In this document: piece by piece, positions 17,429 through 25,907 of the stretch
Layout: each line of letters begins with the position of its first letter
How positions within the stretch are numbered: position 1 is the first letter of the stretch
Source: an uncultured Clostridia bacterium
Lineage (GTDB): Bacteria > Bacillota_A > Clostridia > Oscillospirales > Oscillospiraceae
DNA: 54,674 bases
Assembly (NCBI GenBank): GCA_949289625.1
Contig: CASEPH010000255.1
Span: 1 to 54,674 of the forward strand
Direction of reading: 5' to 3'
Notes under the pieces: generated by a model
The model's input: the letters and a program-made list of their open reading frames with translations, nothing else
Database searches by the model: none
What the model was told of the DNA's origin: nothing
Program-made: the position numbers and the translations under genes

Positions 17429-18358
17429 TCACTTGATTTTCGGCGCAGGGACCTTGTGCAAAATGGACATACAGATGTCCCGGGCCGTCTTTTGTTCCTG
17501 CTCCGCCTGACGGGTCAGCAGCAGACGATGGGCCACCGTATCCGCGAAAATAAACTGTACGTCGGCAGGAATCACATAATCCCGGCCCTGGATCCAGGCC
17601 ACGGCCCGGCTCATGGAGGCCAAGGCCACCGAAGCCCGGGGCGACGCTCCCTGCCGCAGATCCGGATGATTCCGGGTGGCCGTAGTCAGCCGGACGATGT
17701 ATTTGAACATATCGTCGGAGGCATAGGTCTCCGCCACTTTCTGCTGAATCGCCACCAGAATGGCCTGATCCGCCACCGGGGAGATATTGTCCAGAGGATT
17801 GCATGCCTGCTTCCGGCGCAGCAGTTCCAGCTCACTTTCCGGAGCAGGATACCCCATGCTCAGCCGAACCATAAACCGGTCCATCTGAGAATCGGGCAGC
17901 AGCTGGGTGCCGGAAGAACCATAGGGGTTCTGGGCGGCAATGACCATAAAGGGCTTGGGCAGCGGATGGGTCTCTCCATCCACCGTCACCTGGCCTTCCT
18001 CCATAGCCTCCAATAGGGCTGCCTGGGTCCGGGAGGAAGCCCGGTTCAGTTCATCTGCCAAAAACAGGTTGCAGAGGATTGCGCCCTTCTGGTATTCCGT
18101 GGTACCGGTATTTTTGTTATAAATCGTAAAGCCGGTGACGTCGGTGGGCATGACGTCCGGGGTAAACTGCATACGCTTATAGTCCAGCTGCAACGCCCGG
18201 GAAAATGCTAAAGCCAAAGTGGTCTTGCCTACGCCGGGCTTGTCCTCCAGCAGGAGATGCCCTCCCGCCAACATGGTGAGGAAGGTCTTCAATATCATAT
18301 CATCCTTGCCGACGATGGCCCGGCGGACTTCCGTAAGAACCTGTTCAGCATAATTCAA
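17429..18358 (-). CDS. MoxR family AAA+ ATPase
   Basis: 309 residues. Walker A EDKPGVGKTTLA, Walker B LFLADELNRASSRTQAALLEAMEEGQV (signature of MoxR proteins), sensor 1 MVIAAQNPYGSSGTQLLPDSQMDRF, and a C-terminal lid with GASPRASVALASMSRA. MoxR ATPases act as chaperone-like remodelers for partners with VWA/DUF58 domains. It is the first gene of the three-gene operon with DUF58 and transglutaminase genes, driven by the promoter at 18395-18423. Confidence 0.93.
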   Translation of the reverse strand: MNYAEQVLTEVRRAIVGKDDMILKTFLTMLAGGHLLLEDKPGVGKTTLALAFSRALQLDYKRMQFTPDVMPTDVTGFTIYNKNTGTTEYQKGAILCNLFLADELNRASSRTQAALLEAMEEGQVTVDGETHPLPKPFMVIAAQNPYGSSGTQLLPDSQMDRFMVRLSMGYPAPESELELLRRKQACNPLDNISPVADQAILVAIQQKVAETYASDDMFKYIVRLTTATRNHPDLRQGASPRASVALASMSRAVAWIQGRDYVIPADVQFIFADTVAHRLLLTRQAEQEQKTARDICMSILHKVPAPKIK

Positions 18359-18394
18359 CTCAATTTTCCTCTTTTCCTAACATAATGTGCTAAT

Positions 18395-18423
18395 ATCATA
18401 CCATACCCGGGCGAACCATTCAA
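18395..18423 (-). promoter_or_regulatory. Promoter of the moxR operon
   Basis: Minus-strand -35 TTGAAT (18418-18423), 17-bp spacer, extended -10 TGGTATGAT (-10 at 18395-18400). Confidence 0.75.
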
Positions 18424-18530
18424 GAGGATTGTGACAAAAAGGTATCAAGACGTAACGAACCCACCATTTTCTGTAATGCCTCTTCGCGCCTCTACCACTG
18501 GTCAGTAAAACACACGAAAGCAAGGCAAAT

Positions 18531-18584
18531 TATTGGAATTATTCACAAAGGTTCTGATCGAGAATTGTGCTATAGTATTAACAA
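18531..18584 (+). promoter_or_regulatory. Hydrogenase operon promoter with two candidate Rex-type half-sites
   Basis: An extended -10 (TGCTATAGT, 18568-18576) lies 60 bp before the start. Two sequences resemble Rex operator halves: TTCACAA at 18542-18548 and TTAACAA at 18578-18584. Each has a partly matching left half (18-mers at 18531-18548 and 18567-18584). The second overlaps the -10. Rex senses NADH/NAD+ and controls hydrogenase genes in several Clostridia; the assignment here is by motif only. Confidence 0.4.
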
Positions 18585-18635
18585 ATTGCGCCTTGGAACA
18601 GGTCCCAATTTCGGCGCGAAAAGGAGAATTATTGG

Positions 18636-20477
18636 ATGAGCAGACTAACCATCATGTCGGCCAGCCGCGCACAGACCACTGTGGAGGGGCTCTACACGGA
18701 CATGGAGCGGCGCATCATTGCCAGCCCGCCGGGGATCTGCCCGGTGGATCTGGCTTCGGCGTTCCTCAAGATGTGCCGTGCCCAGACCTGCGGCAAGTGC
18801 GTTCCCTGCCGCATTGGACTCAAGCAGCTGGACAATATGCTTGACGACGTACTTACCAACCGAGCCAACATGGAAACCCTGAACAAAATCAAAAACACGG
18901 CTTCTACCATTGAGGATTCCGCAGACTGCGCCCTGGGTGTGGAAACTGCCCGCATGGTCCTCCGGTGTCTGGATGGCTGCTACGACGACTTTGTGGCCCA
19001 TGTTCAGAGCCATCGCTGCTCCTGCCAAATCACCCAGTCCATCCCCTGTGTGGCCAACTGTCCCGCTGGTGTGGATATTCCTGGGTATGTAGCTCTGGTG
19101 GAACAGGGCAGATACGCCGATGCAGTGCGGCTGATCCGAAAGGACAACCCCTTCCCCACCGCCTGCGCCATGATCTGCGAGCACCCCTGCGAGAGCCGCT
19201 GCCGCCGGACGCTGCTGGACGCTCCCATCAATATCCGGGGCCTGAAGCTGGCGGCGGTCAATCATGCCGGCGTGGTACCGGCTCCAGCCTGCGCGCCCTC
19301 CACCGGAAAGCGGGTTGCCATCATTGGCGGCGGTCCCTCCGGCTTGTCCGCAGCCTATTATCTGCAGCTCATGGGGCATCAGTGCACAGTATTTGAAAAG
19401 CGGAAGCACCTGGGAGGTATGCTCCGGTACGGGATTCCCAGCTACCGGCTGCCCCGTCAGCGGCTCCAGGAGGATATCGACTGCATTCTCTCCACCGGCG
19501 TGGAAGTCCGGACAGAAACCTCTGTAGGCGGCGGAGACGGCATGATCTCCATGGAGCAACTTCGCAGCGATTATGATGCCGTGTTCATCTCCATCGGCGC
19601 CCATGACGACAAAAAAGTGGGGATCCCCAACGAGGACGCAGAGGGCGTGCTCTCTGCCGTGGACATGATGGGCGCCATTGGCGATGGAATCATGCCCGAC
19701 TTCACCGGCAAGCGAGTCTGCGTCATTGGCGGCGGCAATGTGGCCATGGACTGCACCAGAAGCGCCATCCGCTGCGGTGCGGAAAAGGTGTCCATCGTCT
19801 ATCGCCGCAGATCCGTGGATATGACTGCCCAGCAGCAAGAGGTCCAGGGTGCTCTGGAGGAAGGCGCCGAAATGCTGGATCTCCATGGTCCCCTGGCCGT
19901 GGAAGTCAACAGCAAGGGCCAGGTTACCGGTCTGTGGACTGAACCAAAACAGGTGGGTCTAATCCATAACCGGCGTTCCGATGTGATTTCCAGTGGCGAA
20001 GAACCGGAGCTGATTCCCTGCGACATCGTGGTAGTAGCTGTGGGACAGTCCATCGAAACCCAGTATTTTGAGGAGGAGGGCATTCCCATCAAGCGGGGTG
20101 TCATCGACGCAGAGGACTGGACTGCTGTGGAACATGCTCCCGGCGTATTTGCCGGAGGAGACTGTGTCACCGGGCCCAAAACCGCCATCCGTGCCATTGC
20201 AGCCGGTAAGGTGGCAGCAGCCAATATCGACAATTTCCTGGGCTACAATCATCACATTACAGTGGATGTGGAGATTCCGGAGGTCAGCCTGCGGGATCAC
20301 AAGTACTGCGGCCGGGTCAATCTCCATGAGCGCAGCGCCGCGGATCGGAAAGACGACTTTGATCTCATGGAAAAACCCATGAGCACCAGAGCGGCGCAGC
20401 AGGAGGCCAGCCGCTGTCTCCGCTGCGACCACTTCGGCTGTGGAAACTTTAAGGGAGGTCGCAGAAACGAATGGTAA
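18636..20477 (+). CDS. Hydrogenase-associated NAD(P)H oxidoreductase (NuoF C-terminal domain fused to GltD-like)
   Basis: 613 residues. N-terminal part (about 25-120) matches the NuoF/HydB C-terminal [4Fe-4S] domain: TCGKCVPCRIGLKQLDNML with Cys52, 55, 58 and a distant Cys98. The rest is a GltD/NfnB-like module: a cysteine-rich Fe-S domain (CVANCPAGVDIPGYV, CAMICEHPCESRCRR), an FAD site VAIIGGGPSGLSAAYYL (about 227-243), a second dinucleotide site VCVIGGGNVAMDCTRSA and the terminal FAD motif GVFAGGDCVTGP. The C-terminus adds CLRCDHFGCGNF. It should pass electrons between NAD(P)H and the hydrogenase encoded next, whose start overlaps its last codons by 7 bp. SD AGGAG at 9 bases. No NuoE/HydC-like subunit is adjacent. 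Confidence 0.85.
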   Translation: MSRLTIMSASRAQTTVEGLYTDMERRIIASPPGICPVDLASAFLKMCRAQTCGKCVPCRIGLKQLDNMLDDVLTNRANMETLNKIKNTASTIEDSADCALGVETARMVLRCLDGCYDDFVAHVQSHRCSCQITQSIPCVANCPAGVDIPGYVALVEQGRYADAVRLIRKDNPFPTACAMICEHPCESRCRRTLLDAPINIRGLKLAAVNHAGVVPAPACAPSTGKRVAIIGGGPSGLSAAYYLQLMGHQCTVFEKRKHLGGMLRYGIPSYRLPRQRLQEDIDCILSTGVEVRTETSVGGGDGMISMEQLRSDYDAVFISIGAHDDKKVGIPNEDAEGVLSAVDMMGAIGDGIMPDFTGKRVCVIGGGNVAMDCTRSAIRCGAEKVSIVYRRRSVDMTAQQQEVQGALEEGAEMLDLHGPLAVEVNSKGQVTGLWTEPKQVGLIHNRRSDVISSGEEPELIPCDIVVVAVGQSIETQYFEEEGIPIKRGVIDAEDWTAVEHAPGVFAGGDCVTGPKTAIRAIAAGKVAAANIDNFLGYNHHITVDVEIPEVSLRDHKYCGRVNLHERSAADRKDDFDLMEKPMSTRAAQQEASRCLRCDHFGCGNFKGGRRNEW

Positions 20478-22249
20478 ATGTAACGGTAAACGGAATTCCG
20501 GTGTCGGTACCGGAGGGCGGAACCATTTTGGACGCCACCAAGCTGGCAGGATGTCCTGTGCCCACCCTTTGCTTTTTGAAGGATATCAACGAGATCGCCG
20601 CCTGCCGCGTCTGCGTCGTAGAATTAGAGGGCGCGGATCATCTTATCACCGCCTGCAATAACACCTGCACGGAGGGTATGTCCATCCGGACCAACTCCGT
20701 CAAGGTTCGGGAAGCCCGGCGGACCAATATTGAGCTGATTCTCAGCCAGCACCGGCTCAACTGTCCCGCCTGTAACCGGGAGAAAACCTGTCAGCTCAAA
20801 AAGGTGGCCAACTCTATCAACATGGACGACACCATGAACTTCCGCCATGAGTACGAGGCGGATGATTGGGATGAGACCTTCCCCCTGATCCGCAACGAGA
20901 GCAAATGCATCAAATGTATGCGCTGCATCTCCTTCTGTGACAAGGTCCAGTCCCTGGGGGTCTGGGATATGGTGGGCACCGGTTCCCACACCACCGTGGG
21001 CGTCTCCGGCGGCCGCAGCATCCAGAACGCAGACTGTGCGCTCTGCGGCCAGTGCATCACCCACTGTCCCGTCAACGCCCTGCGCTCCCGGGATGACACC
21101 AAGGCCATTTTTGGGCTCAACGGTGCCCTGAACGATCCGGACAAGATCGTGGTGGTCCAGGTAGCCCCTGCCGTCCGGTCCGCCTGGGGAGAAACCTTCG
21201 ATCTGCCCCCGGAGGTGGCCACGGAAAAACGGTTGGCCACAGCCCTGCGCCGCATCGGCTTCGACTATGTATTCGACACCAACTTCTCCGCAGACCTCAC
21301 CATTATGGAAGAAGGCACGGAGTTCCTTCACCGGATGCAGGATGGCACCAAGCACAAATATCCCATGTTCACCTCCTGCTGCCCGGGCTGGGTCCGGTTC
21401 TTGAAGTCCCAGTATCCGGATATGGTGGACGAGCTCTCCACAGCCAAATCCCCCCAGCAGATGTTTGGCGCGGTGACCAAGACCTATTTTGCCAAGAAAA
21501 TCGGCGTAGACCCCAACAAGATCGTCTGTGTATCCGTCATGCCCTGCGTGGCCAAAAAGGCGGAGCTGGATATACCCAGCATCAACGACGCAGGTGCTGG
21601 AAAGGATGTGGACTTCTCCATCACCACTCGGGAGATGTGCCGGATGATTTCCGCCGACCAGTTGGATGTGGCGGCTCTGCCGGAGACCGATTTTGATTCG
21701 CCTCTCGGTACCGGCACCGGTGCAGCCGTGCTCTTTGGGGCCACCGGCGGCGTTATGGAGGCAGCCCTTCGGACCTGCGCCTATGTCCTTACTGGAGAAA
21801 ACCCGGATCCAGACAAGAGTTTCCTGGAGGTTCGGGGATTGGATGGCTGGAAGGAAGCCGACTATGACGTAGCAGGCATCAAGGTCCGCACTGCGGTGGT
21901 CAGCGGTCTGGGCAACGCCAGAAAACTGATCCGGGCCCTGCGGCGCGGAGAGGTTTCCTATGACTTCGTGGAAGTGATGGCCTGCCCCGGCGGCTGCGTA
22001 GGCGGTGGCGGACAGCCCATCCACTACAACGAGGAGCGGGCCGGGGATCGCGGTGCCGTGCTCTATCGCTATGACGAGCACAATCCCATGCGTTTCTCCC
22101 ACGAGAACCCCGACGTACAGGCCCTCTATCAGGACTATTTGAAGGAGCCCTGCGGAGAACTGGCCCATCATCTGCTCCACACCGATCATCAGGCGTGGAA
22201 GATGCCTCCGGCCCTCAACTACGATGAGGACGTGCGTGTAATTCGATAA
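20471..22249 (+). CDS. hydA: [FeFe] hydrogenase, catalytic subunit (group A)
   Basis: 592 residues. N-terminal [2Fe-2S] domain (Cys34, 45, 48, 62), His-Cys [4Fe-4S] site (His94, Cys98, 101, 107) and two [4Fe-4S] clusters (Cys146-156 and 189-199). The H-cluster domain is complete: L1 TSCCPGW with the proton-transfer Cys303 and ligand Cys304, L2 MPCVAKKAE (Cys359), L3 EVMACPGGCVGGGGQP (Cys505, 509). The small-subunit-like helical tail ends HHLLHTDHQAWK. It catalyses reversible proton reduction to H2 in the cytoplasm. The GltD-type partner upstream suggests the GltD-linked (A2-like) subgroup; that subgroup call needs a tree. Maturases HydE/F/G are not in the window. Confidence 0.96.
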   Translation: MVNVTVNGIPVSVPEGGTILDATKLAGCPVPTLCFLKDINEIAACRVCVVELEGADHLITACNNTCTEGMSIRTNSVKVREARRTNIELILSQHRLNCPACNREKTCQLKKVANSINMDDTMNFRHEYEADDWDETFPLIRNESKCIKCMRCISFCDKVQSLGVWDMVGTGSHTTVGVSGGRSIQNADCALCGQCITHCPVNALRSRDDTKAIFGLNGALNDPDKIVVVQVAPAVRSAWGETFDLPPEVATEKRLATALRRIGFDYVFDTNFSADLTIMEEGTEFLHRMQDGTKHKYPMFTSCCPGWVRFLKSQYPDMVDELSTAKSPQQMFGAVTKTYFAKKIGVDPNKIVCVSVMPCVAKKAELDIPSINDAGAGKDVDFSITTREMCRMISADQLDVAALPETDFDSPLGTGTGAAVLFGATGGVMEAALRTCAYVLTGENPDPDKSFLEVRGLDGWKEADYDVAGIKVRTAVVSGLGNARKLIRALRRGEVSYDFVEVMACPGGCVGGGGQPIHYNEERAGDRGAVLYRYDEHNPMRFSHENPDVQALYQDYLKEPCGELAHHLLHTDHQAWKMPPALNYDEDVRVIR

Positions 22250-22255
22250 GATTAT

Positions 22256-22304
22256 CCGCGAGACTGGAAATTCTTAATGAGGAACCAGTCTCGCGGCTTT
22301 TTTA
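22256..22304 (+). terminator. Terminator after hydA
   Basis: Twelve-bp perfect inverted repeat CCGCGAGACTGG/CCAGTCTCGCGG (22256-22267 with 22285-22296) followed by CTTTTTT. Confidence 0.92.
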
Positions 22305-22358
22305 CATGCATATCGCGGAATCTATTCCAGTTCAGACTTAGTCTTTCCGTTTTTGGAA

Positions 22359-22387
22359 TTGAACTCTTTTTTTGCTGTTGGTACAAT
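22359..22387 (+). promoter_or_regulatory. Promoter of the tannase-like gene
   Basis: -35 TTGAAC (22359-22364), 17-bp spacer, -10 TACAAT (22382-22387), 29 bp upstream of the start codon. Confidence 0.75.
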
Positions 22388-22416
22388 GGAGAAAACAACT
22401 TAAAGGAGGTACCACG

Positions 22417-23910
22417 ATGGCATACGATTCCCTGCGCTTTCCCGTGGATCAATTCACCGAGGAAACAAAAACCATAGAAGGCAAAACCATCGTCCTGCAC
22501 AACTACAAACATCTTTGCTATGTCGCTGCTCCGGTAGATGATGACTTTCAGAGTTTGAATGTTACCGTGCCCGTCTCTATTGACGGCGTTCCTGTAGACA
22601 CCAGCAATTCCCCCATCCTGTTTATTATCGGTGTGGGAGGCTATATGTCCTGCCGTAATAAGGGTCAGGACACTTCCAGCCCCATGGGCGGTCCTGGTGG
22701 TCCTGGCGGACCTGGCGGACCCGGCGGTCCTGGTGGGCCTGGCGGACCTGGCGGACCTGGTGGTTCCGGTGGTCCTGGTCCCATCGCCATGCCAGGAATG
22801 CCTGGTGCGGAAAGCAAGGACATTTGTCTGGCCCGTGGTTTTGTCATTGTGGAACCCGGATGCCGTGGCCGGGACAATCAGTTCCCTGACGGCCACTACT
22901 ACGGCAAAGCCCCTGCAGCCATCGTAGATCTGAAAGCCGCAGTCCGCTATCTCCGCCACAGCAGAGGCGTCCTGCCCGGCAATCCCGATTGGATCATCTC
23001 CACCGGCGGCAGCGCAGGCGGTGCTCTCAGCGCACTGCTGGGTGCTTCCGGCAACAGCCCCCTATACGAGTCCTATCTCCAGGAAATCGGCGCTGCACCA
23101 GAACGGGACGATATTCTGGGCAGCTGCAACTTCTCTGCCATCACCAATCTGGAGCATGCCGACGCCTGCTATGAATGGGAGTATGGCACGCTGCCCCAGA
23201 GCAATCCCTTTACCGGCGTGGGCGATGTGGTGGATCAGGCGTTGTCCGCTCAGCTGGTGGAAGCCTACAAGGCCTATCAAACCAGTCTGGGCCTCAACCG
23301 GGATGGTTTTGGCCCCATAACGCCGGAGAACATGGGGGAATATCTGGTCCAATACTATCTGATTCCCTCCGCCAACCGGTATCTCTCTGCCCTTTCTGCG
23401 GAGGAAATTGCCGCCTATACCGCCAAAAACCCCTGGCTCACCTGGGACGGCCAAACCGCATCCTTCTCCTTCCGGGACTTTGCTGCCCATTGCGGCAGAA
23501 TGAAGGGCCTTCCGGCCTTCGACGACTTCGAGATGACTATGGCAGAACCCATTGAATTTGGCAGCGAAACCGTTAACGCCCGGCATTTCACAGAATTTAG
23601 CCTACGCCACAGCACCGGCGATCCCACCGCCCAAGTGGAGCCCGAAGTGAAAAAGCTGCTGGATCTCATGAACCCCATGTACTTTATTCGCAGTAATCAT
23701 TCCGGCATTGCCCCCCATTGGTGGATTCGTCACGGTGCCTGCGACAACCACACCTCTCTGCCCATTATCACCAACATGGCAGACAGTCTGCGGGAAATCG
23801 GCAAGGACGTCAGCGCCCGTCTGATCTGGGACGGCGGCCATTGTGCCGACGACGATCCCACCGGGATGGCGGACTGGATGGAATCCATCTCCAGAGGCGC
23901 TGGAAAGTAA
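22417..23910 (+). CDS. Subtype-B tannase-like alpha/beta hydrolase with a Gly-Gly-Pro insertion
   Basis: 497 residues, no signal peptide, perfect SD AAAGGAGGT at 6 bases. Layout fits subtype-B tannases and related esterases: LRFPVDQFTEET start, ILFIIGVGGYM, VIVEPGCRGRDNQ, YYGKAPAAIVDLKAAVRYLRH, nucleophile Ser199 in TGGSAGGALSALLGA, SAITNLEHADACYEWEYG, and a late catalytic region around IAPHWWIRHGACDNHTSLP and WDGGHCADDD. Tannases hydrolyse galloyl esters; other members act on related phenolic esters, so substrate is open. The odd feature is a run of ten GGP-like triplets (codons 22687-22776), inserted where related enzymes have a short loop. Single-gene unit with own promoter and terminator. 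Confidence 0.82.
   Translation: MAYDSLRFPVDQFTEETKTIEGKTIVLHNYKHLCYVAAPVDDDFQSLNVTVPVSIDGVPVDTSNSPILFIIGVGGYMSCRNKGQDTSSPMGGPGGPGGPGGPGGPGGPGGPGGPGGSGGPGPIAMPGMPGAESKDICLARGFVIVEPGCRGRDNQFPDGHYYGKAPAAIVDLKAAVRYLRHSRGVLPGNPDWIISTGGSAGGALSALLGASGNSPLYESYLQEIGAAPERDDILGSCNFSAITNLEHADACYEWEYGTLPQSNPFTGVGDVVDQALSAQLVEAYKAYQTSLGLNRDGFGPITPENMGEYLVQYYLIPSANRYLSALSAEEIAAYTAKNPWLTWDGQTASFSFRDFAAHCGRMKGLPAFDDFEMTMAEPIEFGSETVNARHFTEFSLRHSTGDPTAQVEPEVKKLLDLMNPMYFIRSNHSGIAPHWWIRHGACDNHTSLPIITNMADSLREIGKDVSARLIWDGGHCADDDPTGMADWMESISRGAGK
22687..22776 (+). repeat. Tandem 9-bp repeat encoding (Gly-Gly-Pro)n
   Basis: Ten consecutive 9-bp units, nine coding GGP and one GGS (22759-22767), with third-position variation between units. 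The array is in frame inside the tannase-like gene. Confidence 0.95.
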
Positions 23911-23927
23911 TCGGCCCATATACACAA

Positions 23928-23967
23928 AGGACCTGGTGAAGCACCGCTTCATCAGGTCCTTTCTTTC
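23928..23967 (+). terminator. Terminator after the tannase-like gene
   Basis: Inverted repeat AGGACCTGGTGAAG/CTTCATCAGGTCCT (23928-23941 with 23947-23960), one mismatch, followed by TTTCTTTC. It lies between convergent genes. Confidence 0.75.
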
Positions 23968-23971
23968 AAGG

Positions 23972-24700
23972 TCATTTTCTCTTTCTGGGGATTACGTCCC
24001 ATGCCGCCAGTGGGTACCGCTGCATGGCCCCAAACACGTTGTCCTTCAGAGCTGGATATTGTTCCACCATGTCATAGATCAATTCTTTGATCTCATGGCG
24101 TTTGGAAGTTTTGTCCGCTGGGCATTCGTTCTCCACCACCGGAAGCTGCTCCCGCTGTGCAAAATGCAGCAGGGTCTGTTCCGGAATATACAGCATGGGC
24201 CGGATCTGGGTGACACCGGTGCGATCCAAATAGGTCACCGGCTGAAAACAGCTGATCCTGGCCTCGTAGATCAGACTCATCAGAAACGTCTCCACCGCGT
24301 CGTCATGATGATGTCCCAAAGCAATTTTGTGGATTCCACGTTGGCGGATCGCCTCGTTCAAAGCACCCCGGCGCATTTTTGCGCACATGGAGCAGGGGTT
24401 CTTTTCCTGGCGCAGATCAAAGACCACCGTTTTGATCTGGGTGGGCACAATGGTATACGGGATGGACAGGCCCTCACAGAACTCCGCCACAGGCCCATAA
24501 TCCATATTGTGAAACCCCAGGTCTATGGTGATGGCCTCCAGCGTAAAGGGCTTGGGATAGTACTCCCGCAGTGCCGCCAGCAGCCGCAGCAGCGCCAGAG
24601 AATCCTTCCCCCCCGAAACGCCCACGGCAATTTTGTCCCCGGCCTCGATCATGTTGTAGTCCTCCACGCAGCGTCGGACAAGACCCACCAGCTTTTGCAT
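23972..24700 (-). CDS. ttcA: tRNA 2-thiocytidine synthetase TtcA family
   Basis: 242 residues. PP-loop ATP pyrophosphatase motif VGVSGGKDSLALL (about 25-37), the CSMC cysteine pair (NPCSMCAKMRRG) that helps hold the Fe-S cluster in TtcA, and GHHHDDAVETFLMSL. TtcA thiolates cytidine 32 of some tRNAs. It is shorter than the E. coli protein (about 310 residues) but similar to Firmicute members; a related PP-loop tRNA thiolase cannot be excluded. SD GGAGG at 8 bases; divergent from rplM. Confidence 0.82.
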   Translation of the reverse strand: MQKLVGLVRRCVEDYNMIEAGDKIAVGVSGGKDSLALLRLLAALREYYPKPFTLEAITIDLGFHNMDYGPVAEFCEGLSIPYTIVPTQIKTVVFDLRQEKNPCSMCAKMRRGALNEAIRQRGIHKIALGHHHDDAVETFLMSLIYEARISCFQPVTYLDRTGVTQIRPMLYIPEQTLLHFAQREQLPVVENECPADKTSKRHEIKELIYDMVEQYPALKDNVFGAMQRYPLAAWDVIPRKRK

Positions 24701-24813
24701 TGGTTTTTTCCTCCAAGTATAAAAATCGCACGTTAGTATTAAAGAGAAAACAAGCGAATTTATTAGATTTCAAGAGTTCTCTCGGCATTTTATAAAAAAA
24801 CGTGTTTTTTCTG

Positions 24814-24842
24814 TTGACATCCCAAAAATGGGGTGCTAGAAT
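24814..24842 (+). promoter_or_regulatory. Promoter of rplM-rpsI
   Basis: Consensus -35 TTGACA (24814-24819), 17-bp spacer, -10 TAGAAT (24837-24842). Confidence 0.88.
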
Positions 24843-24848
24843 AGCAAA

Positions 24849-24927
24849 GCGTGCTCAGGAATATCCATATTGTAGCACACCCATAATCAATGTCAAAAGT
24901 TTTATTTTTATACTGGAGGAGACAGAT
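24849..24927 (+). promoter_or_regulatory. 5' leader of rplM
   Basis: About 79 nt between the predicted transcription start and rplM. It contains a GTGCT/AGCAC inverted repeat (near 24851 and 24872). Firmicute rplM mRNAs often have an L13-leader autoregulatory structure; this position fits, but the fold was not computed. Confidence 0.4.
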
Positions 24928-25359
24928 ATGTCCACTACTTTGGCAAAAAAGGAGACCGTCGAGCGCAAGTGGTATGTGATCGACGCAGCCGGCAAGCCTC
25001 TGGGCCGTGTGGCTGTTCAGGCTGCCACCCTGCTCCGCGGCAAGCATAAGCCCACCTACACCCCCAACGTCGACTGCGGTGATTTCGTCATTGTGGTCAA
25101 CGCCGCCAAGGCTGAGCTCACCGGCAAGAAGCTGGAGAAGAAGATGTACCAGCATCACACCGGCTGGATCGGCAATCTGAAGGAAGTCAAGTATTCTACC
25201 CTCATGGCCCAGAAGCCCGAATTCGCCATGGAGCTGGCCGTGAAGGGCATGCTTCCCAAGAATTCCATCGGCAGAGCCTCTATGACTCGTCTGAAGATCT
25301 ATGCCGGCCCCGAGCACAAGAATGCCGCTCAGAAGCCTGAGCCCTGGACCGCGATTTAA
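24928..25359 (+). CDS. rplM: 50S ribosomal protein L13
   Basis: 143 residues, standard length. Signatures: ERKWYVIDAAGKPLGRVAVQAA, RGKHKPTYTPNVDCGDFVIVVNA, YQHHTGWIGNLK and the C-terminal RLKIYAGPEHKNAAQKPE. The frame is open upstream to 24802, but the ATG at 24928 has GGAGGA and gives the family start. First gene of the conserved rplM-rpsI operon. Confidence 0.98.
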   Translation: MSTTLAKKETVERKWYVIDAAGKPLGRVAVQAATLLRGKHKPTYTPNVDCGDFVIVVNAAKAELTGKKLEKKMYQHHTGWIGNLKEVKYSTLMAQKPEFAMELAVKGMLPKNSIGRASMTRLKIYAGPEHKNAAQKPEPWTAI

Positions 25360-25375
25360 TGGGAGGTAACGACTA

Positions 25376-25780
25376 ATGTACGAGAGCAAAAGACAGTATC
25401 AGTACGGCACCGGCAGACGTAAGTCCTCCGTTGCCCGTGTTCGCCTCTATCAGGGCGGCACCGGTTCCATCACCATCAACGGCCGCGACATCGACGACTA
25501 TTTCGGCCTTGACACGCTGAAGCTGATCGTTCGTCAGCCCCTGGTCTCCACCAAGACTCTGGGTACCGTGGACATCGTCTGCACCGTTGCAGGCGGCGGT
25601 GTTTCCGGTCAGGCTGGCGCCATTCGTCACGGCATCGCCCGTGCCCTGCTGCAGGTCAGCCCCGAGTATCGTCCCATTCTGAAGGCTGCTGGTTTCCTGA
25701 CCCGTGACCCCAGAATGAAAGAGCGGAAAAAATATGGCTTGAAAGCAGCGCGGCGTGCGCCTCAGTTCTCCAAGCGCTGA
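25376..25780 (+). CDS. rpsI: 30S ribosomal protein S9
   Basis: 134 residues. Contains [40 protein letters not shown] and the C-terminal tail ending PQFSKR, which reaches the P-site tRNA. SD GGGAGG at 8 bases, 16 bp after rplM. Confidence 0.98.
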   Translation: MYESKRQYQYGTGRRKSSVARVRLYQGGTGSITINGRDIDDYFGLDTLKLIVRQPLVSTKTLGTVDIVCTVAGGGVSGQAGAIRHGIARALLQVSPEYRPILKAAGFLTRDPRMKERKKYGLKAARRAPQFSKR

Positions 25781-25797
25781 TTTCCCTTTTATCTTCA

Positions 25798-25829
25798 AAC
25801 TGCCTTCCAGATGGAAGGCAGTTTTTTTG
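25798..25829 (+). terminator. Terminator after rpsI
   Basis: AACTGCCTTCC/GGAAGGCAGTT stem with an AGAT loop (25798-25823), followed by a T-run. Confidence 0.93.
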
Positions 25830-25854
25830 CAACATCCGCCCATGCCCGGTCCTC

Positions 25855-25883
25855 TTGCACTTCTGCACCGCCTGTGTTACACT
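25855..25883 (+). promoter_or_regulatory. Promoter of the HD nucleotidase gene
   Basis: -35 TTGCAC (25855-25860), 17-bp spacer, -10 TACACT (25878-25883), 25 bp before the start. Confidence 0.65.
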
Positions 25884-25907
25884 AAAGAAAAATCTTTGGA
25901 GGAAAGG

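Noticed and set aside
20624..22189. 521-residue minus-strand frame opposite hydA
   Set aside because: Shadow of the hydrogenase, whose cluster-binding residues are all present on the other strand.
22687..22776. CRISPR-like or minisatellite array
   Set aside because: The 9-bp periodicity is fully explained by in-frame Gly-Gly-Pro codons; there are no spacers.
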